A stretch of DNA of 64,000 nt from Arthrobacter sp. NtRootA1 (lineage in GTDB: Bacteria; Actinomycetota; Actinomycetes; Actinomycetales; Micrococcaceae). The notes below the pieces were generated by a model, which searched no databases, was not told the DNA's origin, and saw nothing but the letters and a program-made list of their open reading frames with translations. The stretch's first letter is position 1, and each line of letters opens with the position of its first letter. The stretch lies in NCBI RefSeq assembly GCF_019976975.1, contig NZ_AP024630.1:4154001-4218000 (forward strand). Direction: 5' to 3'. Below, piece by piece: positions 1-7,257 of this stretch. A program made the position numbers and the translations under genes.

Positions 1-569
1 AGTTCGAGGCCACCGACCCCGACGTAGACCTTAACCGGATGCGCCAAAGCGTGGGGATGGTGTTCCAGCACTTCAACCTGTTCCCGCACCTCAGCGTGCT
101 GGATAACTGCACCATCTCGCAGATGAAGGTTCTCAAGCGTTCCAAGTCCGAGGCCGCCGAGGTGGCACGCCGGAACCTTGAACGCGTCGGCCTCGGCCAC
201 CTGTCCGACCGTTTTCCGGACCAGCTTTCCGGTGGCCAGCAGCAGCGCGTCGCCATCGCACGGGCCCTGTCCATGGACCCGCAGCTGATGCTATTCGACG
301 AGCCAACGTCCGCCCTTGACCCGGAGACGGTAGGCGATGTCCTGGCCGTTATGCGCAAGCTCGCCCAGGAGGGCATGACCATGCTGGTGGTCACGCACGA
401 AATGGGCTTCGCCCGCGAAGTGGCTGACCGCGTGGTCTTCATGGATGCCGGCGTGGTTGTGGAGGAAGGCCCGGCGGAGCACGTCATTAGCGCCCCGTCC
501 CAGCCGCGAACCAAGGAATTCCTGCGCCGCGTCCTGGACCCGACGCACATCGACGTCGTGGAGGACTGA
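1..569 (+). CDS. Amino-acid ABC transporter ATP-binding protein (5' end missing)
   Basis: This is the C-terminal three quarters of an ATPase of the GlnQ/HisP type, which energises uptake of polar amino acids at the cytoplasmic membrane. The frame is open from the window edge (codons start at base 3), so the Walker A region lies outside. Visible motifs are the Q-loop region GMVFQHFNLFPHLSV, the signature LSGGQQQRVAIARAL, Walker B with D-loop LMLFDEPTSALDPE, and the H-loop VTHEMGFAREVADRV. The C-terminus has no added regulatory domain, as is usual in this family. The partner permease and binding protein should lie upstream. A strong hairpin follows the stop, so this is probably the last gene of its operon. 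The ATG at 39 is only an internal Met. The family call is firm, the substrate is not known. Confidence 0.93.
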   Translation, partial: FEATDPDVDLNRMRQSVGMVFQHFNLFPHLSVLDNCTISQMKVLKRSKSEAAEVARRNLERVGLGHLSDRFPDQLSGGQQQRVAIARALSMDPQLMLFDEPTSALDPETVGDVLAVMRKLAQEGMTMLVVTHEMGFAREVADRVVFMDAGVVVEEGPAEHVISAPSQPRTKEFLRRVLDPTHIDVVED

Positions 570-604
570 CGCTTCACCGTCGCGCAGATTCGCTGGCGCC
601 ACGC

Positions 605-648
605 AAACGGGAGGGCGACACCTTTATGTGGGTGTCGCCCTCCCGTTT
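605..648 (+). terminator. Rho-independent terminator-like hairpin
   Basis: A perfect 18-bp inverted repeat (605-622 pairs with 631-648, 8-base loop) begins 36 bases after the ABC ATPase stop. The right arm ends in TTT and is followed by a mixed sequence rather than a long T-run. Its symmetry means it could also act on the opposite strand, but the menD stop is 215 bases away, so it mainly serves the ABC operon. Confidence 0.85.
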
Positions 649-862
649 CTGTGTCCTCTACGAATTTGCGCGGCCCGCAGAAGCACGACGACGACGGGGA
701 ACCCCTGCTGCCTCGAGCTCGGCTTCCAGCCGAGCGGGCGATCGGAGATCACTCCACACCAACCGGACAACGCCATGGCCCGTAGCGCGAATGGCGTTCG
801 CACCGTTCTTTCGTATCCCCAGCAGGGCCACAAGAAGAGCAGGGCCATAGCAGCACGGCTGG
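649..862. other. Convergent spacer, no supported gene
   Basis: Between the terminator and the 3' end of menD I see no convincing gene. A 74-codon minus-strand frame (624-848) and plus-strand frames exist, but they overlap the terminator hairpin, lack a ribosome binding site and have Arg/Pro/Ser-rich composition typical of chance frames in GC-rich DNA. Confidence 0.5.
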
Positions 863-2572
863 CTAGCCTGCGGTCAGGACCTTGCTCACGGCGCCGGAGA
901 CCGCGTCCTTGATGCGGGCGTGCAGTTTCCGAAGGCCTGCCCGGTCCACGCGGACTTCCACAATGGTGCGTCCCTTCAGCGGTGACTTGAGGGCCTCGGC
1001 AAGTTCCGCCGTCGTACTTACCGCCTGATGTCCGACGCCGTACGCCGCCGCGAGTGCCGCGATGTCCACTGAGTGTGGGGTGCTGAAGAGGCGTTCGACG
1101 GCGGTGCCGTAGGCCCCCGAGTCTTCCACTGCCCCGTGCTCGAGGAGGCTGAAGATAGCACCACCAGAATCATTGAGGACCACGATGCGGAGATCAGGCA
1201 CGGGTTCCCCATGGCCCAGAAGTAGTCCACCGGCATCATGGAGGAACGTGACGTCGCCAACGAGAACCGTGGTTTCGCGTCCGCTGCCGAGTGCTATTCC
1301 GGTAGCGGTGGCGATGGTGCCATCGATGCCCGCCAGCCCGCGGTTGGCGTAGACGGTGGCGATGGGGTCAGGGTGCGGTTGGCCGGCGAGGTCGACGTCA
1401 CGGATGCCGTTGGAGGAGCCGAGAACCAATTTCCCGCGCGAGTGCTCCCAGACGGTGGCTCCGACGGAAGGACCGGTGGCAGCCGACTCCCCAGCCAATA
1501 TTCCGTCTAAGGCATGTTGGGCTGCAGCCCCGGCCAGGAGCCAGGAATCCAACCACTCGGCAGAGCCCCGGCCGGCAAATGCGGCCAACTCAGGGAGGGT
1601 TTCGAGGGGTGTCTCGCGGCGACGGCCAGCTTCGTACCAAGCCACAGGAACCGGCTGGTAGATTGCGGTTTCGATGGTGGGGTGGGCCAACAGCGCCGCC
1701 ACGGGCCTGGAAAGGGTAGCCCGACCGAACAGGACGACGCGCTCGATCGGTGTTGCCGAATCCGGGCCGAAGTGCTCCAGCAGCACCCGGTATGGGCCTA
1801 CGGCGTTGGGGCCGAACCGGGCGTTGGATGAAGGTTCCGCAAGCAAGGGAAGGCCGTGCGCTCGGGCGAAAGCCTCAGCTACGGGACCGGCGTCGTGACC
1901 TGCGAGGACCACAGTGCGTCGTTCGGGGAGTTCCTGCGAAGCGGCCGGAAGATCGAGCGCCTGGGGGCCGGCATCGTAATGGAACACGCTGTGTCCTGCG
2001 ACGGCGGGAAGTGCATCCCCAACCGCCGGAACCAGTGGATCGCGGAACGCAAGGTTCACTTGGACGGGTCCCGGTGGGGTGTCCTCCAGCGCACCCGTGG
2101 CTGCGTAGAGCGCGGTGGCAATCGCGCGCTGCGGGCTTGCTCCCGCGGCGACGTCGACGGCGAAGCGGACGTGATCGCCGAACAGGTCCAGTTGGATTGT
2201 GGTCTGGTTCGCCCCGGTCCCGTGAAGCTCCTCGGGCCTGTCCGCGGAGACGACGATGAGGGGCACGGCCGCGTGGTTGGCCTCCATGACGGCCGGCATC
2301 AGATTTCCTACAGCGGTGCCTGAGGTGGTCAGGACTGCTGTGGGCGCTTCGGTTGACAGGGCGAGGCCAAGCGCTGTAAATCCGGCATCACGTTCATCGA
2401 TCCTGACATGGAGGAGAACCTTGCCCGCCGCTTCGGCCTCAGCAAGGGCGTAGGCCATGGGCGCTGAACGCGAACCCGGCGCCACCACCACGTGCCGCAC
2501 ACCGCCGTCGAGGAGTGCAGTCACGGCGATCCTGGCGGCAGCGATGGATGTCAGAGAGTCCTGTGAAGTCAC
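863..2572 (-). CDS. menD: 2-succinyl-5-enolpyruvyl-6-hydroxy-3-cyclohexene-1-carboxylate synthase (MenD)
   Basis: MenD is a thiamine-diphosphate enzyme of menaquinone biosynthesis. It joins isochorismate and 2-oxoglutarate with loss of CO2. The 569-residue length is normal for the family. The N-terminal ThDP-PYR domain has the RIDERDAGFTALGLAL stretch with the conserved Glu that activates the cofactor, followed by TSGTAVGNLMPAVMEA. The C-terminal domain carries the cofactor and Mg-binding segment LVGDVTFLHDAGGLL with a downstream LNDSGGAIFSLLEH. The start at 2572 gives the typical MenD beginning (residues TSIAAARIAVTALLDGGVRHV). menC lies about 10.5 kb away in the same orientation, with a sugar-use island and phoX between them. 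Confidence 0.95.
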   Translation of the reverse strand: MTSQDSLTSIAAARIAVTALLDGGVRHVVVAPGSRSAPMAYALAEAEAAGKVLLHVRIDERDAGFTALGLALSTEAPTAVLTTSGTAVGNLMPAVMEANHAAVPLIVVSADRPEELHGTGANQTTIQLDLFGDHVRFAVDVAAGASPQRAIATALYAATGALEDTPPGPVQVNLAFRDPLVPAVGDALPAVAGHSVFHYDAGPQALDLPAASQELPERRTVVLAGHDAGPVAEAFARAHGLPLLAEPSSNARFGPNAVGPYRVLLEHFGPDSATPIERVVLFGRATLSRPVAALLAHPTIETAIYQPVPVAWYEAGRRRETPLETLPELAAFAGRGSAEWLDSWLLAGAAAQHALDGILAGESAATGPSVGATVWEHSRGKLVLGSSNGIRDVDLAGQPHPDPIATVYANRGLAGIDGTIATATGIALGSGRETTVLVGDVTFLHDAGGLLLGHGEPVPDLRIVVLNDSGGAIFSLLEHGAVEDSGAYGTAVERLFSTPHSVDIAALAAAYGVGHQAVSTTAELAEALKSPLKGRTIVEVRVDRAGLRKLHARIKDAVSGAVSKVLTAG

Positions 2573-2594
2573 GATTCCAGTCTATTGGCGCGGC

Positions 2595-2757
2595 CGGGAC
2601 CCAATCGCTCTCTCACATCGTGCAGGTTCCCACCCGATGCTCAATCACATCGCGCCCGTTCCCACCCGATGCTCAATCACATCGTGCCCGTTCCCACCCG
2701 ATGCTCAATCACATCGTGCCCGTTCCCACCCGATGCTCAATCACATCCTGCCCGTTC
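2595..2757. repeat. 32-bp tandem repeat array (family A orientation)
   Basis: Four almost identical 32-bp units start at 2627, 2659, 2691 and 2723, with a degenerate partial unit before them and a truncated one after. The core of each unit reads CCCGATGCTCAATCACATCG. There are no variable spacers, so this is not CRISPR. It lies between the divergent menD and lacI-type genes, directly upstream of the operator at 2774. A related array in the opposite orientation lies at 10831-10910. Confidence 0.93.
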
Positions 2758-2773
2758 TCACCACGGAGTTGAG

Positions 2774-2783
2774 CTAAGCGCAT
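2774..2783. promoter_or_regulatory. Putative LacI-family operator (autoregulatory)
   Basis: The sequence CTAAGCGCAT is the reverse complement of ATGCGCTTAG, which occurs at 3999-4008 before the sugar importer operon. A third copy with AAGCGCTTAG is at 4030-4039. Its position 26 bases before the lacI-type start suggests autoregulation by the product of the gene at 2809. Confidence 0.65.
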
Positions 2784-2808
2784 AGACTCGATGTAGAAGG
2801 AGAGTCAT

Positions 2809-3900
2809 ATGGCAAAGGGTCCAACGGTCTACCACGTCGCAGAACGGGCAGGCGTCTCGATCGCGACGGTTTCGTTTACTTTTCGGCAGCCGGACAAGGT
2901 CAAAGCCTCCACCCGGGATGCCGTACTGGCAGCTGCCGAAGCACTGGGCTATGTCCCCAGCGCGAGCGCCCGCGGGCTGGCACGCGGCAGGACCGGCGCC
3001 CTTGGCCTGTTTGCCTACGACTATCTGCTGGATCCTGCCCATGGACGGAGGGAAGAAGGCATTGCCGCCTCGGTCCCGGCCCCGACAGAGGGTCTTGGCA
3101 ACGAGGACCTCCGACTCTTCCCCTTGTATGTGGACGAGGTGCAGCGCGGGGTCGAATTGGAATGCTGGCGGCGCGGCCAGGCGCTGCTGGTAGGCGGCGG
3201 AAATCCGGAAAACAACGAGGCGGTGTTGTCCGACATCGCGGGCCGTGTTGATGGTTTGGCCATTTTTCCCAGGTCGGTCCCCAGCGAGGCTCTGGCCCGC
3301 ATTGCCCGACGCATTCCCGTGGTGGAAGTCTCCGAGAGCGACCTCAACGCGGATCTGGACCATGTAACTGTGGACAATGAGTCCGGCATTCGAGCGATTA
3401 CCGAACATCTCTTGACGGTGCATGGCATGACCCGGCTTATGTTCCTCGGCGGCATGCCCTCCTCCGACAATGACCACCGGCTCCAGGCGTTCCTCCGAAC
3501 GTTGCATGATGCAGGACTATCGTCGGCCCGCGGCCCCAACTATCCGTGCGGCAGCGATGAGCGCGTGGCTGAGGTCGTGCGCTTGCTTTGCCAAGGCGGG
3601 AACTTGCCCGATGCCATTGTGTGCGCCACAGACCAGGACGCCCTGGTGGTCCTGGATACCTTGGCGGCAGCTGGAGTCAACGTCCCGAAGGACGTGGCTG
3701 TGACGGGGTTCGACGGCATTGCTGCTGGCCGCGTGGTCCGACCATCCTTGAGCACCGTGCGCCAACCCCTGGAACAAATGGGCCGGTCCATGGTGCAGCT
3801 TCTGCTGGATCGGCTGGACAATCCTGAGAAGCCGCCCGCCAACGTACATCTCCCCGTCCGTCTTGTGGTGCGGGAAAGCTGCGGCTGCCAGGCGGCCTAG
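2809..3900 (+). CDS. LacI-family transcriptional regulator of the adjacent CUT1/glycosidase operon
   Basis: A 363-residue DNA-binding repressor. The N-terminal helix-turn-helix YHVAERAGVSIATVSFTF is followed by the hinge helix region SASARGLARGRTGALGLFAY and a periplasmic-binding-protein-like effector domain. The C-terminal part has PKDVAVTGFDGIAAGRVV and RPSLSTVRQPLEQMG, typical of LacI/GalR proteins. An insertion around residues 70-100 (proline, acidic) lengthens the first core region compared with many homologues. The start has a good ribosome binding site (AAGGAGA at 2796-2802). It precedes a sugar importer and two glycosidases, and matching operator-like sites lie before both its own start and the importer. 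The ligand is inferred to be the imported oligosaccharide or its product. Confidence 0.92.
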   Translation: MAKGPTVYHVAERAGVSIATVSFTFRQPDKVKASTRDAVLAAAEALGYVPSASARGLARGRTGALGLFAYDYLLDPAHGRREEGIAASVPAPTEGLGNEDLRLFPLYVDEVQRGVELECWRRGQALLVGGGNPENNEAVLSDIAGRVDGLAIFPRSVPSEALARIARRIPVVEVSESDLNADLDHVTVDNESGIRAITEHLLTVHGMTRLMFLGGMPSSDNDHRLQAFLRTLHDAGLSSARGPNYPCGSDERVAEVVRLLCQGGNLPDAIVCATDQDALVVLDTLAAAGVNVPKDVAVTGFDGIAAGRVVRPSLSTVRQPLEQMGRSMVQLLLDRLDNPEKPPANVHLPVRLVVRESCGCQAA

Positions 3901-3922
3901 CCAGGTCGTCAACATTACATAA

Positions 3923-3960
3923 AGTCCGGCGGGGCATGTTCCGCCGGGCTTTTCTTTTTC
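3923..3960 (+). terminator. Rho-independent terminator after the LacI-type gene
   Basis: The stem AGTCCGGCGG / CCGCCGGGCT (one mismatch, 8-base loop) is followed by TTTCTTTTTC. It separates the regulator from the importer operon, which therefore needs its own promoter. Confidence 0.9.
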
Positions 3961-3998
3961 CACATTGCCTCACCAAGCTGTTGCCAAAGTCACAGTCA

Positions 3999-4046
3999 AT
4001 GCGCTTAGATTGGGCTTGTTGGCAAATCAAAGCGCTTAGATATCTA
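3999..4046 (+). promoter_or_regulatory. Importer operon promoter with two LacI-type operators
   Basis: Two copies of an 8-base palindrome-centred box, ATGCGCTTAG (3999-4008) and AAGCGCTTAG (4030-4039), are 31 bases apart, about three helical turns. The second lies inside a plausible promoter with -35 TTGGCA at 4019-4024 and a -10 near TATCTA at 4041-4046, so bound repressor would block RNA polymerase. The same box occurs at 2774 in inverse orientation. Confidence 0.7.
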
Positions 4047-4130
4047 TTTTGAGGCGCAAGTATGACCCTCCTCCGCGATATTCCCTTCCGCAGTTGGCAG
4101 AGAAGATCGGGACCCACGAAAGGAACAACG

Positions 4131-5405
4131 ATGATCCATCCGAACGCCACCAAGGCAGCTGCGGTAGGCCTCGCTGCAGCCCTGCTGCTCACAGCCTGCG
4201 GTCGGGACGCAACGGCTCCGGCCGGTGATGCGTCCGCCGCACCCATTGCCTCGGGGCCGGCTACCGGCACCATCACTCTGTGGGCGCAAGGCAGCGAGGG
4301 CGAAGCACTGCCTGCCCTGCTGAAGGAGTTCGAGTCCGAAAACCCTGGCGTCAAGGTGGACGTCACAGCAATTCCCTGGGACGCGGCTCTTAGCAAGTAC
4401 CAGACGGCCATTGCCGGCGGGACCACTCCGGACGTTGCACAGATGGGTACCACGTGGATGGGCGACTTCAGTGACTCTTTCGACGCCACTCCCCAGGAAA
4501 TCGACGCCAGCACGTTCTTCCCAAGCTCCGTGAAGTCGACGGAAGTTCAAGGGACCAGTTATGGGGTGCCGTGGTACGTTGACACCCGCGTCGTCTATTA
4601 CCGCAGCGACCTTGCAGAGAAGGCCGGGATCACCGAGGCCCCAGAAACCTGGGACGATTTCAAAACCCTGGCCAAGGCTCTCCAGGAAAAGGCCGGGGCA
4701 AAATTCGGAATCCAGTTGCCGACTGGCGTGGCCGGATCCTTCCAGGACACCCTTCCGTTCCAGTGGTCCAACGGCGCAAAGCTCATGAACGACGACGGCA
4801 CCAAGTGGACTCTCGACACCCCGGAGGCTGCCGAGGCACTGAAGTTCTACTCGGGTTTCTTCACGGACGGAATTGCGTCCAAAGCGGCGTCAACAGGGAC
4901 CACAGCCGAGGCTTCCTTCGTCGACGGTTCTGCGCCCATGATGATCAGTGGTCCCTGGCATGTGGGGCTCCTGAACAAAGCCGGCGGGGAGGGCTTCGCG
5001 GACAAGTACAAGGTTGCGCCGATGCCCAAGGCCAAGAGTTCCACGTCCTTCGTGGGCGGCTCCAACATGGTGGTCTTCAAGAAGTCCAAGAACAGGGACG
5101 CATCCTGGAAGCTCCTGCAGTGGTTGTCCAAGCCCGAGATCCAGCTCAAGTGGTACCAGGCAACGGGCGACCTGCCCTCCCAGGAGAGCGCGTGGAAAGA
5201 TCCGTCCCTCTCCGCCGACAGCAAGCTTTCCGTGTTCGGAGAGCAATTGAAGAACACCAACAACCCGCCATCCGTCACCACCTGGACCCAGGTAGCCGCA
5301 GCCGCTGACACCGAAATCGAGCAGATCGTCAAGGCGGGCAAGGACTCCGGGGAAGCGTTGAAGTCCCTCCAGCAGACTGCGGAGTCGATCGGAACCGGGA
5401 AATAG
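4131..5405 (+). CDS. CUT1 ABC transporter sugar-binding lipoprotein
   Basis: A 424-residue extracytoplasmic solute-binding protein of the MalE type (family 1). It captures an oligosaccharide and delivers it to the two permeases encoded next. The chosen ATG at 4131 follows a GAAAGGAACAACG ribosome binding region and begins a lipoprotein signal peptide with lipobox LLTAC, so it should be anchored in the membrane by a lipidated Cys. An in-frame ATG at 4062 would add 23 residues ahead of the signal and is less likely. Family features are the GTITLWAQGSEGEALPALL start of the mature domain and the WKLLQWLSKPEIQLKWYQAT region near the C-terminus. The stop is 2 bases from the next start. The sugar is not identifiable from sequence alone. 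Confidence 0.92.
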   Translation: MIHPNATKAAAVGLAAALLLTACGRDATAPAGDASAAPIASGPATGTITLWAQGSEGEALPALLKEFESENPGVKVDVTAIPWDAALSKYQTAIAGGTTPDVAQMGTTWMGDFSDSFDATPQEIDASTFFPSSVKSTEVQGTSYGVPWYVDTRVVYYRSDLAEKAGITEAPETWDDFKTLAKALQEKAGAKFGIQLPTGVAGSFQDTLPFQWSNGAKLMNDDGTKWTLDTPEAAEALKFYSGFFTDGIASKAASTGTTAEASFVDGSAPMMISGPWHVGLLNKAGGEGFADKYKVAPMPKAKSSTSFVGGSNMVVFKKSKNRDASWKLLQWLSKPEIQLKWYQATGDLPSQESAWKDPSLSADSKLSVFGEQLKNTNNPPSVTTWTQVAAAADTEIEQIVKAGKDSGEALKSLQQTAESIGTGK

Positions 5406-5407
5406 CA

Positions 5408-6355
5408 GTGGCAACCACCACAAGCGTCAGGCCTGCCAGCACCAAGGTGGCTGGCAGGCCTCCTGCCCGGGGAGGACGCGCACGTCGCCGGCGCAATGCG
5501 TTGGTTGCCTGGCTCTTCGCGTTGCCGTTTGTCCTGGTCTTCTCGGTCTTCATGCTGGGACCATTGGTGTCATCGTTCTTGATGTCCTTCACCGACTTCA
5601 CCAGCCGCGACATCGACAACCCGTTTGCTGTGGGATTCGTAGGTTTAAACCAGTACTCTGCCCTCTTCAAGAATCCCCAGTTCCTGCATTCCGTCCTCAA
5701 CACTGCGTACTTCGTGGTGGCGGGGATACCCTTGACGATCGTTCTGGCTTTGGCGTTGGCCGTAGCCCTCAACAACGGCATAACACGTTTCCGCACTGCG
5801 TTCCGCGTCGGGTTCTACACGCCGGTGGTCACCAGTATCGTGGCTGTCGCCGTCGTCTGGCGGTTCATACTCCAGCCCGATGGCCTGCTGAACGTCATCC
5901 TGGGCTGGGTAGGCGTCGCGGGCCCAGACTGGCTCAACAGCACCACGTGGTCTATGCCCGCACTGATCATGCTGGCAGTCTGGCGGAATCTAGGGACCCT
6001 GATGATCATCTTCCTCGCCGGCCTCCAGAATGTTCCAGCCGACATTCTCGAAGCTGCAGCAGTGGACGGTGCCAATGCCTGGCAGCGCTTCATGCGCATC
6101 ACCTTGCCCATGCTGCGCCCCACCCTGCTTCTGGGGACGGTCCTGCTGTCCGTGGGCTTCCTGCAGTTCTTTGAAGAGCCTTTTGTGATGACCAAGGGCG
6201 GCCCACTGGATTCCACGTTGTCAGTCAGCTACTTCACGTTCAACCAGTTCGGGTTCGGCAAGTATGGACTCGCTTCGGCCGCCAGCTATGTCCTGTTTGT
6301 GGCGATTGCGCTCCTGAGCCTGATCCAATTCCGAGCCCTGCGATCCAAGGACTGA
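5408..6355 (+). CDS. CUT1 sugar ABC transporter permease (MalF-like)
   Basis: A 315-residue inner-membrane permease. After a basic N-terminal tail (residues 1-35) come about six hydrophobic segments. The cytoplasmic EAA loop that contacts the ATPase reads EAAAVDGANAWQRFMRITLP. It starts with GTG two bases after the binding-protein stop, so translation is coupled. It pairs with the next permease. No ATPase gene is in this operon, which suggests a shared MsiK-type ATPase elsewhere, as is known for many actinobacterial CUT1 systems. Confidence 0.93.
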   Translation: MATTTSVRPASTKVAGRPPARGGRARRRRNALVAWLFALPFVLVFSVFMLGPLVSSFLMSFTDFTSRDIDNPFAVGFVGLNQYSALFKNPQFLHSVLNTAYFVVAGIPLTIVLALALAVALNNGITRFRTAFRVGFYTPVVTSIVAVAVVWRFILQPDGLLNVILGWVGVAGPDWLNSTTWSMPALIMLAVWRNLGTLMIIFLAGLQNVPADILEAAAVDGANAWQRFMRITLPMLRPTLLLGTVLLSVGFLQFFEEPFVMTKGGPLDSTLSVSYFTFNQFGFGKYGLASAASYVLFVAIALLSLIQFRALRSKD

Positions 6356-6363
6356 GGACTTCA

Positions 6364-7218
6364 ATGACAACAGACCAGATAATGCGCAAGCCCAGGAAAC
6401 GAACACCGGCTGCCCGCCCGTTGACCTACGCAGTCCTCCTGGTGGCAGTAGCTTCCACTCTCCTCCCCTTCGTATGGATGTTCCTTGGCGCATTCAAGAC
6501 CCAGGGTGAGCTTCTCCGCCGGCCCATCACCTGGTGGCCTGAACAACCCACGCTGGAGAACTTCCTGACGTGGTTCAACGAACTCCACATCGGCACGTTT
6601 TTCCTCAACAGCCTGGTGGTGGCCGTGTTCACCGTTCTGGGCAATCTCCTGTTCTGCTCCATGGTTGGATACGCCTTGGCCAAGATGGACTTCCCCGGCA
6701 AACGGTTCCTGTTCCTCCTGGTCATGGTCATGCTGATGGTTCCCGGTGTGGTGACCTTCGTCCCACTGTTCGTGATGGTCAGCAAACTCGGCCTGGTGAG
6801 CACCTACCCGGCACTCATCCTGCCTTTCCTGGCAGCACCCATGGGTGTGTTCCTTATGCGCCAATTCATCATGGGCATTCCGGATTCGCTGATCGAGGCA
6901 GCCAGGATTGACGGTGCCGGTGAGTTGCGCACCTTCCTGCGGATCGTTCTGCCCCTCTGCGGACCTCCGCTGGCAACCTTGGGGATTCTGACTTTCCTTG
7001 GATCATGGAACAACTTCCTGTGGCCGCTTGTGGTGGCCCAGAGCGAAGACATGTACACCCTACCGGTGGCTCTCTCGCTGTACTCCACGGGCCAGAACGC
7101 TACCGACTACGGACTGCTCCTGGCCGGATCAGTCCTGGTGATCACACCCATCCTTCTCTTGTTTGTTGCCCTGCAGCGCTTCTTCATCCAGGGCGTCGCT
7201 GCCACCGGCATCAAGTAG
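6364..7218 (+). CDS. CUT1 sugar ABC transporter permease (MalG-like)
   Basis: A 284-residue membrane permease with six predicted transmembrane segments and the EAA motif EAARIDGAGELRTFLRIVLP. The C-terminal PILLLFVALQRFFIQGVAATGIK end, broken across a hydrophobic stretch and a positive tail, is typical of MalG partners, whose last residues reach into the ATPase dimer. It begins 8 bases after the MalF-like stop and belongs to the same operon. Confidence 0.93.
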   Translation: MTTDQIMRKPRKRTPAARPLTYAVLLVAVASTLLPFVWMFLGAFKTQGELLRRPITWWPEQPTLENFLTWFNELHIGTFFLNSLVVAVFTVLGNLLFCSMVGYALAKMDFPGKRFLFLLVMVMLMVPGVVTFVPLFVMVSKLGLVSTYPALILPFLAAPMGVFLMRQFIMGIPDSLIEAARIDGAGELRTFLRIVLPLCGPPLATLGILTFLGSWNNFLWPLVVAQSEDMYTLPVALSLYSTGQNATDYGLLLAGSVLVITPILLLFVALQRFFIQGVAATGIK

Positions 7219-7257
7219 CCCCTCCGGGCCGAACCACAACTGACCCCGAAAGTACCC

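Noticed and set aside
2595..2757. Possible CRISPR array
   Set aside because: The units follow each other at exactly 32 bases with no variable spacers, and no cas genes are nearby.
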